DNA of 64,000 nt. Origin: Varroa destructor. Lineage: Eukaryota; Arthropoda; Arachnida; Mesostigmata; Varroidae. Numbering within the stretch: position 1 is the stretch's first letter; every line of letters begins with the position of its first letter. The notes beneath the pieces are model-generated. The model ran no database searches, was not told the origin of the DNA, and saw only the letters and a program-made list of their open reading frames with translations. The position numbers and the translations under genes are program-made. Location of the stretch: NCBI RefSeq assembly GCF_002443255.2, contig NW_019211455.1, positions 18,575,126 through 18,639,125 on the forward strand, given 5' to 3'. Positions 37,115 through 49,785 of this stretch are shown piece by piece.

Positions 37115-40100
37115 CTAGTAGGAAGCCGCCGCATCTTGTAAACTATGGATGTGGCGAAACATTTTCAAAGCTGGACCCAGCTTTAAACCGAGGATGCTCA
37201 GAACATCGGTACGCTGGAGAAGTAGTAAAGAAGCTCCATCAATTTCCTAAAACATCAAACAAAAATTAGCTAAATAGGTTTATTCACTCGCGTATTTTTT
37301 GGCAGAACATTGATGTCCTTGTGCTGTAATAGCAGCCCGTATTTCCTAAGGTCAAAATTGCACATTGCCTCTTGTAACCATAATGTTTATGTGAAAACTT
37401 GGATGTATACGCAAAGTATTTCCAGTACCCAACTAAAACACAAAAACATCCCCTTAAACACACGTTTTATATACTTGCTACCTTTATGAACAACTGAGTA
37501 GGAACTCTTTCCTAAAATCGCTAACCACAAATATAATATTTAATTTAAACATACCTGCTCAACGAAGACCTTCGCTTCATTTACATATCCTATGTCAGAA
37601 AAGAAGTCAGCCACCTTTACAGCACTCCATGCTGACACGTCTGGATAGTCAATCGCAAATTGTGCCAAAGTCCCCGTATTTATAGGTTTGTCGGTGTCTG
37701 ATCCTATCGATGAGTGAGGTGAGCCAATCGAAGGAGTTACAGTCCGCAACGGTAAGGGTGTGGTCATAGAGGTAGCATGATCTCCTATATCGTTGCTGTT
37801 GATATCAAAGTAAACTGGCAGACTTACGAAAGATTTTTCGCTCTTCCCAAGCGAACTACCAGCTACCGGTGAGATACTTGGGGTAAAGGCGTGTAGGTTT
37901 TCAGAAACAATAGGAGGTTGATCAGCACACCGAAGATTGTTATTGAACCTGTGAAATCGTGACCGGTAAATTTAAAAATTGAAACCGCACTACAGATTAA
38001 AAGAATAAAACTGATTTAATATTCAACCATATATATTATTTAAGCTTTTGGACTGACAATATACCAAAAGGAAGTGTTTAATGAGTCAATGGAGATATTA
38101 AACGAAAAACTTCATGTTCAGTGGTTTCTTTTCTATGATTATAAAATACATTGACACTGTCCGCTTCAGTATTCAGATATTTCTATACATATATTGTGTC
38201 CTTAGAAACATTATTAGAAAAATGAGCATACATCAAACTAAAGAATATAAATTCGTCGTTTCTTCCCAAGCTAGTAGGCCTAATAGCTTACCTAAGTGAG
38301 TCGGGCAGGGGAACTTCGGTTTTGATGGTGCAAGTCGATTCACTGCTTTCAGAAACAGCTTGCTGCCATGGCGCATCCCGATCAACCTGATCCTCGTCGA
38401 CCTTACTCGTTTTGTTGTTATTGTTATCTATGCTACCGGCCACCTTTTTGTTGATGCTGCCTGGCGATGGTAGCATGCTTTCCAGTAGTTTCTTTCGCAA
38501 CTCAGAGTCCTTATCGTTAACGAAAACCTTTTTCAAACCCACGCTTTGCTTTTTGCCACTACACTTCTCTGTCTTCAGAGACGACGCGACCTCACATTTA
38601 CCGTTATCGTTATTATTACTGTCCATGCAACCATTAATGCCAAATTTTTCACTGGTTCTATCTATTGTTGGCACTTGAACGTTATCCTGAATATCCATGG
38701 CACTTGAGCAGGTGTCACAATTTTGCCGATTGATCTGAGCTGAGCGGATACCTTGGGTTGACCTGGTGTTTATGTCACTCGTCTGCAAAAGTGAGCCATC
38801 ACTATCGGTTTTCAAATCTCGAGGTTTCGAATCTCGTCGCTGTTTCTCCCGTTCTAACTTCAAATTGGCCTTGATAGCTGAAGATGACATTTCGTTGGTA
38901 ACCGCCTCCGTTTCCGCTGCTGTGGGAAATATACTTTCTGTAACAAATTATTGAAACGACTTATTACAAAACAAGTAGTGGTCAAAGGTCGCCACATTAA
39001 AATTGTTCGTTACATAACTAGGACCTCAAATCTACTTACACACACCTAATATTATTATAGCTCATTGGCATAATGGCGACTGAAAGTAAATGGTGTCAAA
39101 ACATGAGAGCCAACTATATTTTACGTTTATTTCCCTCCACGGTTTTTCATATATAGATATATACTTTTGTTCATATAAAAACTGCAGTCTCCTCTCTGTG
39201 TTCTAGGTTAATGTTGTTTCCAGTGTAAATAAAAAGTTAACCTTTTGCTCGATGTCTTTTGTTCATCTCATACGTGCATCTTCTACACATCCAAGGCGTT
39301 CCTTTGGGTTTGCTGTTTAGTGCTGGCCGGATGCAGTTGAGATGAAACACCGAGTAACAATGAGAACAATATACAACGTCGTTTCCTTCGATGATTTTCG
39401 TTAGCGAATTGGCTGAATCATTCAGACCTTGAATTGTTTCGAGGGCGATATGGCAGTATTTGCATGGCTTACAGCGAAGACAGAAAAACTGTTTGTTTGC
39501 AGAAATCTTCAGGATTGATCGCTCGGTTAACTGCAGACAAGAAGCGTGAACTAAAAAATGTACACGAACACTGTAGCATAGTAAGAGCAGAGAAAATAGT
39601 CATCATTATCACAGTATTCACGGAATTCAGTAATGCAATGAGTTTGTCTCAATCTCTATTAAAATGAAATTTAACATTTGATTCAATTAAAGTATGACAA
39701 AACTAGTTTAAACTAACAGACGGGACCACCAGGGGCCAATTTCCTCCACAACTTTTGTTGAATTCAGGTTTGTTGAGTCATAATGCTATCACCAGCAGCC
39801 AAATTGCTAAACAATTTCTCACCGTAAACTTTGCAGGCAGAGCACTGCAGCAGGTGTCGGTCATGGTCTTTATTTTGACAGATAGCGCACGTACTGAGTT
39901 GTAGCTTGCAGTCGATGTGTAAAATGTCTGTCTGAAAATCAGGCCCATGGGACTTTTTTATGCGCTTACGGCCGCTTACTCGGGCCATGTCGTTTGTAGA
40001 TGCATTGCGTTTCAAGTTGGAAAGTGCCTTGGTCTCTTCGAAACTCTTAATTTCGCTCTTCTCAGCTGATCTCTTTTTCTCTGATTTATGACGCTCTTGC

Positions 40101-41197
40101 GGCGAATCTGAATCAGAGCTTGTGCCCACCGCCGAACTTAGTTGCGTTAAACCTTTGAGACGATCTTCGATGGTCACTTGATCTGAAACCGTACGTCCGC
40201 ACGTGTCCTGCAAGAAACGAAATGGAAATTATTGGTTTTAATAAGTGATGGTAGGGGGATGATGGAATGCTTATAAAAAGATTCATCGATAGTGCAGTGT
40301 TCAGACATATTTGCCTTGCGTAACCGGCTTTATCTAAGCAATCATTTGTAAAATTTATTGCATACAAATAGTCATGCATTATTTCCGCAGTTCAACCGAT
40401 ATAACCATTCCAACATATTTTTAGAGAACATTATATTTCATGGACATAAGGAAATGTTGGATACATGGTGCGTAAAAATAGGAACCTCGCCGATGGTTAA
40501 CTCTGCACCAGATCCGTTCTTGACGGGTTGAGAATCCTCCTCAGTGTCCGAGCTGTATGAACCGGCGTTATCGCATGATCCGTGTTCGTCGAGCTTCCCG
40601 CTATGGCGCGCAGTCATTTGGGCCGTCTGGCGATAGCTTATACGCCCTGCGACAAACGGACGTTACACTTAAACTTCTTCTAAATGATGTTCCGAAATGG
40701 GATTAGAAAAAATACACCTGTATTTTTCTAGACCTACTTATATTTTTTGCTTTGTTTCATCGTGTATGGATGCAATCAGGACAACTCGCTTGTTTTTTTA
40801 AGATCCTATAGAACTGATTTTAAATTTGAAGTGAATGAGACTTTGAAAATCGCGAATCATATAGATTATTATTAAATACTCGCTAAAATTTAAATGACTA
40901 TGCTAAGTATAGTTATTGATGCGTCTCTGGCTTACTTTACTGGTTTAGCAAATAAATTATTTTAGTGAACTAATTTTGAAAAAAATTACTTTGATAATGC
41001 TAGGACAACTGACCTTTGAATTTGTAACGGTAAATTTTGTTTTGGATCTCCAACTGCTCGAGGGTATGTTCAAGGCCGTCTTTTGTAATTAGACATTTTT
41101 TTTTAATGAGGATGCCCAAGATATTGTCCACATCCGGGCGACATTTTCGGGCCCGAAGGTTTTCTATTGCCTCATCTATTAAATTCCAAAAGTCCAT
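37115..41197 (-). CDS. WH-double PHD-SAM chromatin protein, compact copy (7 exons)
   Basis: Probable nuclear chromatin protein, 730 residues. Exons: 41197-41014, 40646-40486, 40207-39823, 39550-39242, 38919-38292, 37948-37555, 37246-37115; intron phases 1,0,1,1,2,0. Residues 1-62 form a SAMD1-like winged helix ([21 protein letters not shown]). A basic RKRIKKSHGPD stretch at about 195-205 precedes two linked PHD fingers. Zn ligands of the first start C222, C225, C237, C240, H245, C248, and the second continues through YCSHCYSVFHLNC to [16 protein letters not shown] lies at 485-493. The C-terminal SAM domain spans the last intron (VSAWSAVKVADFF ... [15 protein letters not shown]). All introns are about 270-370 bp. 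The reading frame is intact. Two donors are non-consensus (GAG|GTTCCT, AAAAG|GTTAAC), and exon 5 may start 18 nt earlier at 38937. It is a paralogue of the gene at 49786-57417. Targets and partners are inferred from domains only. Confidence 0.87.
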
Positions 41198-41208
41198 TAT
41201 GATGAAGA

Positions 41209-41220
41209 GCTGACACTGCA
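41209..41220 (-). promoter_or_regulatory. 5' UTR splice acceptor region of the compact copy
   Basis: On the minus strand, TTTGCAG and then GTCAG lie 18 and 12 nt before the ATG at 41197. Either could be the 3' splice site of an intron in the 5' UTR, matching the acceptor 6 nt before the ATG of the other copy. The upstream non-coding exon was not located. Confidence 0.4.
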
Positions 41221-44200
41221 AATCGGCAGTCGATTTTTTGATGATTAAAAAAAAATATATATGATATGGCAGGCGGAAAAAGATATTCCAATCCTACGTA
41301 AATAGACATTTTTACGGTCACACATTAATGCTCATAGACTCACTGAAGCTCAAATGCTCACAGACTAAATTACTAAGGCTGAAATGTATACACATACACA
41401 CCTTGTCTGTGGCTGCGCCGATTAAGAACTATAAAAGTCAGCGGAACAAACGCGGTGCACGCTTAATAAAGAGATCTACTCCGAATAGATGTCATTGAAG
41501 CAGCGGTATGTGATGCGAAACACCCGGAACCTGGATGACATTGCAGTAATTCCTACTCGCTTAGAACAGCTCATGTTCTTAGTACATCCCAATAATCTGA
41601 GGTTGGTGTGGCTAATAGCAACGGCAAGACAACACGCGTGGATTATCGGAATACTGCTAGTTGGCAAGCAGCAATGAATTTGCTTAGATGGTCTTTAACC
41701 GTCGCTTTACTGTTCTCACACTGTGAAAAACTCTGATCCATTTCTCAGTTAGGTGTTTTCTTTTATGTTGAAAAACCTGCCATGAATAGTAATAATCTGC
41801 GTACCCATCTATACATAAACATACGTAAAAGACGCTGCTAGTGATCTACAAAAGGGGCAATTTTAAATGCGCACTCATTGTTCACTCATTATATTCTGGA
41901 AAAAGTTAATCGGCGCTGCAATTATTATGTTCTTCTAACTTTGTAGTGCTTATTACACTGTGCAAAAACACATGCGACTGTATCAGTCGAGCGAGTGATG
42001 CAATAACCTGATTGAAAGGTTGATGCACAAAGTGTATCAATCACAAAGTGTTTTAGTAATGCTTTGCGGCAAAATGTATCTCACGACAACAATCGTTATT
42101 ATTCAAGCGAAATAAACCCGCTATTGATTTCAACAAAAGAAATGTAAATATCCCTAAATATTTTCCCAGATGCAGACACAACTTGTAGTTGTAAAAGCTT
42201 TAGCGAAATAAAATTGGAGAAGCTATATCTTACTGGCCGCTTCTAATAAATGAAACATCCGCTAACTTTCGAAAGCTGAAACGGTTTTGTATCAATAGTG
42301 TCCCTACAGTCTGTGATTGCCCACGACCTATCATGTCCCAAGAGTTCCTTGCAGCGACCTTCGCAGTTTATTGAAGTTCACATTACGTCGCAATCGTAAA
42401 ATATTCACTACACTTCCGCAAAAGAATTTTTCTAATGCATTACCGCATTTTGCAAAGCAAGAGTAACCGAACTAATAAACTGATCTAGATTGATAGACAA
42501 TTATGGCGTTGACAATATCCATATAATGCCACCTACTTTTTACTAACCTAAAAAAGCTTAAAACTATCATAGAAAGTTGTTCTGGCTCACAAATGATTGA
42601 GGTAAGGTACAGTGAGCCCCTTTTTCGACAAACACAAACCGCGCAAATCCATTTGACAGAGATGTCTGTGTATCTAACAGGTGTGCGAAGCTACAGGTTT
42701 GCTGTGAGTCACAGAATCATCTATGCTATTAACAAATATACAATCTTATACGAAATAGTGATGCTTTAACCTTAAAGATACAGAAGGTATTATATATTAG
42801 GACGAAAACAATGACTACATCATGGCAACGGCCGCAGTGTTATGATTATTGATGCACTGGGTACCTTAATCAAGCCCCGGAGGACATGGAAGTTCAAGCT
42901 GACAAAAAGATGAACACGCACTTAACTCTTTGAAATCGTTAAGTCTTTATACGTTTATATTACACACAGCTCTTTGGTCCACCACACAGCGAGAGCTCCA
43001 CAGTACAACTGACTCACACGTTTACTAAAGACGGCGATTCTTATGGCAATTATAGCAGAACCAGCACTCGCCGCCTGTTTATAATTTCGAGTACTAAGGC
43101 CGTCGCACCGGGCGCGCTCAACTAGTTCAGCACTGTCCAGGGAGTTCGCTAATTTTAATATTTCGATTTAGCTCTCGTGTGCAAGTTACAAGCAGCAAAT
43201 AAAAACGCAGAAACTGAAGTAGGTTGAGTCAGTATGCGAGACATTAGTTGATCGGCAAGAATTCGGGACTTAGAACGCAGATAAAATCTTTCTAATTTCG
43301 TTAAACGGGTATTAGACTCCAAACAGTAGTGGAAGCTGTCCTTCTCAGCCGGTACAGTCAGCTGTTTATGAAGTGGAGAATCGAATCAATGCAAAACACC
43401 TTGCATACATACCTATTACGATAAATATTTATAGAGTTTTCGTCAACGGAGCTATTTCCGTAAATATAGCTAACACATCATTTAAGAATGTACGGGTCTA
43501 GTGTACGGGTGCGAACACGGGCGCACTGAATCGCCAATTATCAACAATCGCCACGCGTCTGACTTGCATGAGTTCCAATGCCTGCACTGAATCAGTTTGG
43601 CATTCCGCCCGTGAGAAACTAATCACGGCATGTTGAAGGTGACAGTTAACAGGAAAGCACACGACGTCGGCTGAACTAGCCTACATAGAATTGGGGATTC
43701 GGTTTCCAAAAGAATGAGCAACGAATCTGCTAGAGGATTGTCATAGATCGCTCCGCGTTGAACCGCGAAAATATGAACTGTTTGGAGGAAGATAAACTGT
43801 GTTAGGCCAGCCGATTGATACAGACCAAAGGCGGATGCGTTTGAGTACAAAACATGTCTAAATTCGAGATTGGGCAAATACGCTTTGTAGTAGCCCGGCG
43901 TGCGAAGCAGTTTCGGCAGAATCGAACGTAAAACGTGAAATATTTAATCATTACTGTAAGGCTATGTCGAAGCGTTTTCTCAATCGAATAATTTCGTTCT
44001 TTTTATTAACATATTTAGACATGCGGGCCTTGATTTCCTGAAAAGCTTCGACGTATGAAATGCATCTTTACTTTTGGTAAAAATTTGAAATTTTGTCCCC
44101 ATATAATAACTAAAGTATGGAACAGCAAAATTAGGAACGGTCGCAACCGGATTCCGCATGATTGTAAACAAGTTACCACAAACACGTTAGACTGTAGCTA

Positions 44201-44963
44201 TTCTAATTGAAGTTTCATATGTATCTCACTTGGCTATACAATAACCGAGTTGTCGAAAGATTTATTTCTCTTAAGGAACAATGGACTGTGATTTTACTGA
44301 ATATATTTCGTTTTTGAGTCTTCATTTGAATTCGTAAAAGTGATGAAGCGATTTACAAAGTTAAGACATAGAAGAAAAAAGTTTGGCATGCCAACTGTAT
44401 CATCTTTTACGTAGTATACGGCTAGTATTTCTGAAATCGTAATTCAAACAATTAGAGTAGACAATTGGCTATCGTGCTAGCCTATTGTCAAAAATCTGTG
44501 CAAATGAGTGTATAAACCAAATTATGCTCTGCGATAATGTGACTCGCTTTTCTTATATTGTGGCAATGTATATCTAACGAGCGATCGAAATCCGTTACCT
44601 AAAATACACAAAAAAATTTACTCAACCTAAATCCAGCTCATCGATGCAATACTAGAGTTTGCGGTATTTGACATACTCTGTCATTTGAAAATATTTATAA
44701 ATACGCCGCAGAGACAATCTCCTTCGAACCGTGTCGGTAATTGTCAGTGTATAGCGCTGTGAATATCTAACAAAAAGTGATAGCATAGTGCGGTGGACAC
44801 TAGTAGCGGGCTTTATCACAAAGCGCATGTCGATCAATAAGAATATAACCATTTATGTCTGATATACACATTATTTTTTTAAAGTACACTGGTTTACGCG
44901 ATATCTAAAGTAAGCAAAGAGTTTCCTTATGAATGAAGAGTTCTCATTTTCTTATACCTACTG
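41221..44963. other. intergenic spacer upstream of the compact copy
   Basis: Mostly AT-rich. A GC-richer patch at about 43010-43160 (with GCCGTCGCACCGGGCGCGCT) is a plausible promoter for the minus-strand gene, but nothing ties it to a transcript. A minus-strand 84-codon frame at 43623-43877 has no recognisable motif. Confidence 0.45.
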
Positions 44964-44998
<35 letters not shown>

Positions 44999-44999
44999 G
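44964..44999. repeat. (TA)n microsatellite
   Basis: About 36 bp of TA repeats with a single TACA interruption. A shorter, similar tract lies at about 45263-45283. Confidence 0.9.
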
Positions 45000-45636
45000 T
45001 AGTAAATGGCTGTCAAGTAACTTCTCTGACTAAAGTTTACAGATTGAGTTAAATTCGTCGCATTGAACACCTAACTGCCTACTGCTTTTCGCAAAGCAAG
45101 TAACAGGCCATAAGCGAAATCGCTTGTTTGCAGAAAACGTGTTGTGAGCAGGAAGGATACCTTCCTTCAAATTGTCAAACGACATTTGACCTTGTGTATC
45201 AAGATTTTATTTGATTGATATTTTCAACGATTTTTTTAAAGGAAACTGAGTTTCATCGTTTTGTATATACATATATATATATAAACAGCCTGCTTAACAT
45301 TTTAGGCGTTTGTATTAATTTCGTGACTTGTACTTGGCCACCATATATGGCACAGTAACCTGGAAAGGAAAAGCATTTACGCAGTATCTGTCAATAGGTA
45401 TAATGCATAAATTGCTCTCATTTTTTCTAAGTAAATGACATTCCAGAGCCGCCTTTTGACCTGTGGTATTTGATTGTTCTCTGCGTTTAAACACTATCAC
45501 TTGGTTCGAGATAATCTTTGCTTAATAACATTCCAAAATAATGTTAAACTGAGAATCATATTCGTTATTCAGAACTATCTGTTACGTTCTGATTTTTATA
45601 ATTAGGTACATAGTTTAGTGGATACCATACCCCCTG

Positions 45637-45804
45637 ATGATATACGCTCTGGCCCTATCACTCATGCATCACGCAGGTCCAGCAGCTTTTCTAGAGGGTA
45701 TCATAAAAGAAAAGACGAAGTCACAACAGAGCGAAGATGAAAAGTTGAGAGGAAGAATTCGACAGCTTCTGAGATCACAGAAAAGTGAACGAACAACTCT
45801 ATAA
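45637..45804 (+). CDS. small ORF, 55 codons, unknown (low confidence)
   Basis: ATG at 45637 to TAA at 45802-45804. The peptide starts with a hydrophobic stretch (MIYALALSLM), then becomes highly charged (EGIIKEKTKSQQ, EDEKLRGRIRQLLRSQKSE), suggestive of an amphipathic helix. A TTTAG acceptor-like site lies 18 nt before the ATG. A second, frameshifted open frame (from about 45773 to 46051) follows immediately. Taken together the region could be a decayed mobile-element or gene fragment. No family recognised. Confidence 0.2.
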   Translation: MIYALALSLMHHAGPAAFLEGIIKEKTKSQQSEDEKLRGRIRQLLRSQKSERTTL

Positions 45805-46051
45805 CTATCCTCTCATTCCCGTTGCACGATTTTATTGTAAGAGAAGAAACAGCTTTCCGGTTTTTAATAGCAGCCAGCCTAAGAAGACAGGAGTTTGGTT
45901 GACGCGGTGTTTAATGCAAAAGGCGAGTTTCATATTTAGATGTTACAAGTGTACAGTTTGGAAGGATAGCATTAGATGTGCCAAGGATACCTCGTTAGAA
46001 TTAATCCAAAAGCTCCAGAAACCGTTACAACAAATGCAACTAGGTTCCTAG

Positions 46052-47499
46052 TTTATATCTAATTTACAAACATACGAATTTACTGGTACGATGGTGGTTT
46101 TATAGAATTGCTGCAACAGTAACTTACATTACGGTTACAGGAGTAACGTTACGATCGTTATTGGCAATGGCAGAAATATAAATGGGACCATTTTATTTAA
46201 ACCCGCAAACATCTCACATTGTTGCAAGATTTTTTGCTGCATCAGGATTGCGCGCGGGACTGTAATCGAATTTCAATAAAAGTCATATATGAGGGCCGCC
46301 ATCTTGTCGCCATGCAATACTGCCGAGTAGACATTGACGAGCGGAGTTTGAGAGTTTAACTAACTTTGTTTTTAACTGCTTGCAAACTTCGGTTGAAAGA
46401 GCGAGACATGGGACTCTGAAACAACTTCTAATAATAGTGAACTAAGTTTAAAACAGGTTTAATACTGCCAAATAATAGTGCTCCCAAGGCGGCCGACCAT
46501 TCCCTAGTTCTACGGGCCCCATAGAGGGCCTTTAGGAAAATCGTACCCATATCTGCTAATAACAAGCCGCTGACATTCTCTGTCGCGTCAGAGTGTTGAA
46601 TTGATATTTTGAGCGTTGATACCTGTTGCGCTATTGTAATTGCGTTATGCTTATTAGAATTCAGCAATTTCTGCGATCTTTATTGTGTGTTATTAGCGTG
46701 CATGGTGTTCCACGTTAGGGATAGTAAACAGGCCTTAATGAAACCTCGAACATATTTTTACCTCTTTAAGTTTTCGCGTGATAGATGAAAAACGGCCTGC
46801 CAGTAATGCAATTTTCATTAAACGCCATCCCGGGATGAAATATTCAGTTTCATTTAGAAGACCCAGCATGTGAAACTGGTGGCGCGATTGTCGGCACAAC
46901 TTCAAATTTTCGCGCCTACCACCAATGCGATATACGACCTCCTCCAGCAGGCCGACACCACTCTTTGCTGTACAGTGCTCATGTTTCTCTCTCCCAGCAT
47001 TGGTGCGTGCAGTTTTTTTCACAAAGCTATTTTCATGCAGCGTGCCCCTTCTTCTAAAGCTGTATTCTGATATATCGTTGATTATTGATAGAATTCGGTG
47101 ACTGTCCAACGATTGTTTCTTCTACTGTGCCATATATCACTACCAAGCCATTCGCTATCCAACGGCTTGCGATTAGCTGGACTCCGCAGCAGCAGCATTA
47201 ACCCAACGACGTGTTTGATTACAACTGTGAGCAAAGCAGCTTATTTTGCAAGCTCACATGATCAACGTGACAATTTTTAACAGCATGACAATGTAAGCAT
47301 CAGTTGCTATTTCGTGTTTCGCTAAATTCGTTGTAACCCATATGATAGCACAGCTGAGCGTGAGCGAGCGTTCGGCGATTTACGGTAGGCGGCCGATACG
47401 GCTCTGTAACAATACTTTGTGCTCTTAAAGCTTACTATGCAATGGCGTTTGTTTTAATCTAGCCTGATAGCTAAGCAGCTGATACCGAATAAATTCATC
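46052..47499. other. intergenic spacer between the divergent paralogues
   Basis: Holds the YY1/Pho-type motif at 46295-46306 and a 124-codon minus-strand frame (46735-47109) without recognisable domains. GC content rises toward 47.3 kb. Confidence 0.45.
46295..46306 (-). promoter_or_regulatory. YY1/Pho-type motif (GCCGCCATCTTG)
   Basis: GCCGCCATCTTG on the plus strand, CAAGATGGCGGC on the minus strand. This matches the well-known YY1/Pleiohomeotic consensus AAnATGGCG, which is typically found just downstream of transcription starts. It lies in the spacer between the two divergent paralogues. It is one site and could be chance. Which gene it serves, if any, is unknown. Confidence 0.4.
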
Positions 47500-47770
47500 G
47501 TTCTCTGAGCAAGTTCTTCGTGTGGCAGAGTTCGAGAACCAAGTTCGCGACCTTTAGATCTAGTTCGCCGCGCGCGGTGACGCGGCCTTTGTACTCTCGC
47601 GGATTGTAGTGAGGCAGTGTGAGAAGAGCCCGTGTGAGCTTTGGTTGCTAAACTTAACCGGTGCGGTTTTGCGAACTTATCACCAACGCGGTGGTTGTTA
47701 TACGTGTCGTCTGGGAGCAGCTTGGCCAGTGGTGATCAGCTGTGGGGCCCGAGTCCATCGAGAAGACCCG
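47500..47770 (+). promoter_or_regulatory. probable CpG-rich promoter and 5' UTR exon of the large WH-PHD-SAM copy
   Basis: GC- and CpG-rich block (for example CCGCGCGCGGTGACGCGGCC near 47567) ending in a consensus donor, CCCG|GTAAGT at 47770/47771. The first coding exon at 49780 has a strong acceptor only 6 nt before its ATG, so an upstream non-coding exon is required. This block is the best candidate and implies a 2.0-kb intron. The transcription start is not resolved. Confidence 0.5.
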
Positions 47771-49779
47771 GTAAGTGCTTGTTGGAGCTCTGATATTAGC
47801 CGGGGGCCGGTTCTCCGTTATCCTCTCTCCCGTTTAACATTGTGATGACCAGCCGTGCGCTGCGGCCGCTGCTGCTACGGCTGCGGCCGCCGATGAAAGA
47901 CACATGGGGGTTCGTTATACCGGTGTCAATGTCGTGCTTTGCGTAACCGTCTTAGCGTTAAACAAACGCTAGGGGGCTATCGAACCATAAAGTGCTCCTC
48001 AGTCGTTAAAAAAGGGCAAGACCATAGTCTTTGTAAGCGCTACGTTGGAGCCATTGTGTCGCTGCTAACCTGTGGCGACTATGTGTGATCACCCCCGCAG
48101 GCGGGTCGGTCTATCTGGCTGACGAGCGCGTGTCCTCGACTGGTCTCTTTAACCAGTACGCAACCCGTACTTATAAGGTGTTAGCGGGTCGTAACACGGA
48201 ACGACCTCCATACACGCCCGCAACGCAGCTATTCTGTAGTTAGAAGCGCCCTCAAAGTGGCGCCTGCGGTTAGTCTGATTGCTTCAATAAGTAAATATAC
48301 TATAGTGCTGTTCTACTCTGTACGGCGACGAGCCATGTTGGCTACCAGAGAGTCGATCCACCATTCGCCAATAGTGAACCCAGTGCCAGTAAAGTTGCTC
48401 GGCGGCAAATTGAGGCAGTTAGGCAAAAGGCCACTGGATCAAACGCTTAACCGACGTAACAAGCAATAATAGGCAAAAAAAAAAGGATATACTTCCGTGT
48501 GGACCGGCGACCGTCAACGCACTCTGAAATTTCGTCAATGGCTGTGTATGGCACGCGCTACAACTTCTAGGTAGATATATGAATCTTGCAGTACTACTTG
48601 TGGATGTTTCGCATTAGAACAGGCTAAAGGGCAGGCTGACTGACACGCAGCGTGCATCTGCGTTTTCCATGTGGACTACTTGTACCATGTATATGCTACT
48701 GCCACTGCTATGGCCTAATGTGTCCTGGATCCTCCATAGACTTGGATCAGTTATGCGTGCGGACTGTTGTCGCTACTGGCTTTAACGATGTTGCTATGAC
48801 TTGGATTGCTTGTTAGGTGTTTTTCGCTCAGGTGTGTTCGGTAGCACTTAGGAAATATTTCACAATACAGGCAGTTTAACGCGCGGACAATATCGGCTTG
48901 TTGCAGATGTTCGTTCGTTTTTGATTCTGCTTTTAATCAGCGCATAATGGAACGCTAATGAGAAAATAAGCTACTACCTTTGCAGCAATAATTACAAGAA
49001 AGGCTTGTTGCGTGGACAAATGGTCGGCAAAAAACGTTCAGTCTCTATTGCATGAAGCGTATACTATAGACACACTATAGGTGAAATATATTTGAATACA
49101 TACGGAAGAGTGCGTAGCATAATCTATTTGTAACAGATAACAGACAGTCGCTTTCGTTCAATGTATTAAGGAGGTGTACACGTATTTGTGGTGGCAAAGT
49201 GTACAAAACTGTGTTAGATGGTCCATTGCCATTTCAACAAGGAGAACTTGAAGTTTGTTGATGTACCTTATCATACATGCTAATCATTAAGGAACGCATT
49301 GTCTAACATGTTTTCGTATGTCTGAAAACGGCTGGGAATCACATTTTCATTACGCGATGTGTCGCGGTTAGGCGCGCGGCGCGCTTACGTTCGGTCTTAT
49401 GTGTGCTGCGCTTAGACACTGCAATTAGCTACTATACGTGATACGTTCCTGTAAAATTAAATTCACTTTTCTGTTGAATTCCTATTAAAATGATTGCCGA
49501 TTAAACCATAAATCGGTGTGTAAACCTTACTAGCGATTTTTGTACACATATCTAATCGCTACTATACGGTTTTCATAAGTGAGCGTCAAAAAGTTGCGTG
49601 TTAATTAATTAACGTGTTCCTATCTAAGATTGTTCACAACGCTTACATTACTTACTAGAATCTTATAATTTGCAAATATTCAGTGAGATTGTATTGTCTT
49701 GATACGACTTCCTGAGTTGACTATGACTTGCATAGCATAAATTTTTTTGTTCTTTTTTATGTATATGCACGTTACACAG
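47771..49779 (+). other. probable 5' UTR intron
   Basis: From the GTAAGT at 47771 to the pyrimidine-rich acceptor ending in ACACAG at 49779. No coding frame with support inside. GC content is high at the start and falls toward 49 kb. Confidence 0.45.
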
Positions 49780-49785
49780 GGCACC

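Noticed and set aside
43623..43877. 84-codon minus-strand ORF in the divergent spacer
   Set aside because: No motif and no splice link to the compact WH-PHD-SAM gene downstream. Kept as spacer.
46735..47109. 124-codon minus-strand ORF near the large-copy promoter
   Set aside because: No recognised domain. It could be part of a transcript, but nothing in the sequence supports coding.
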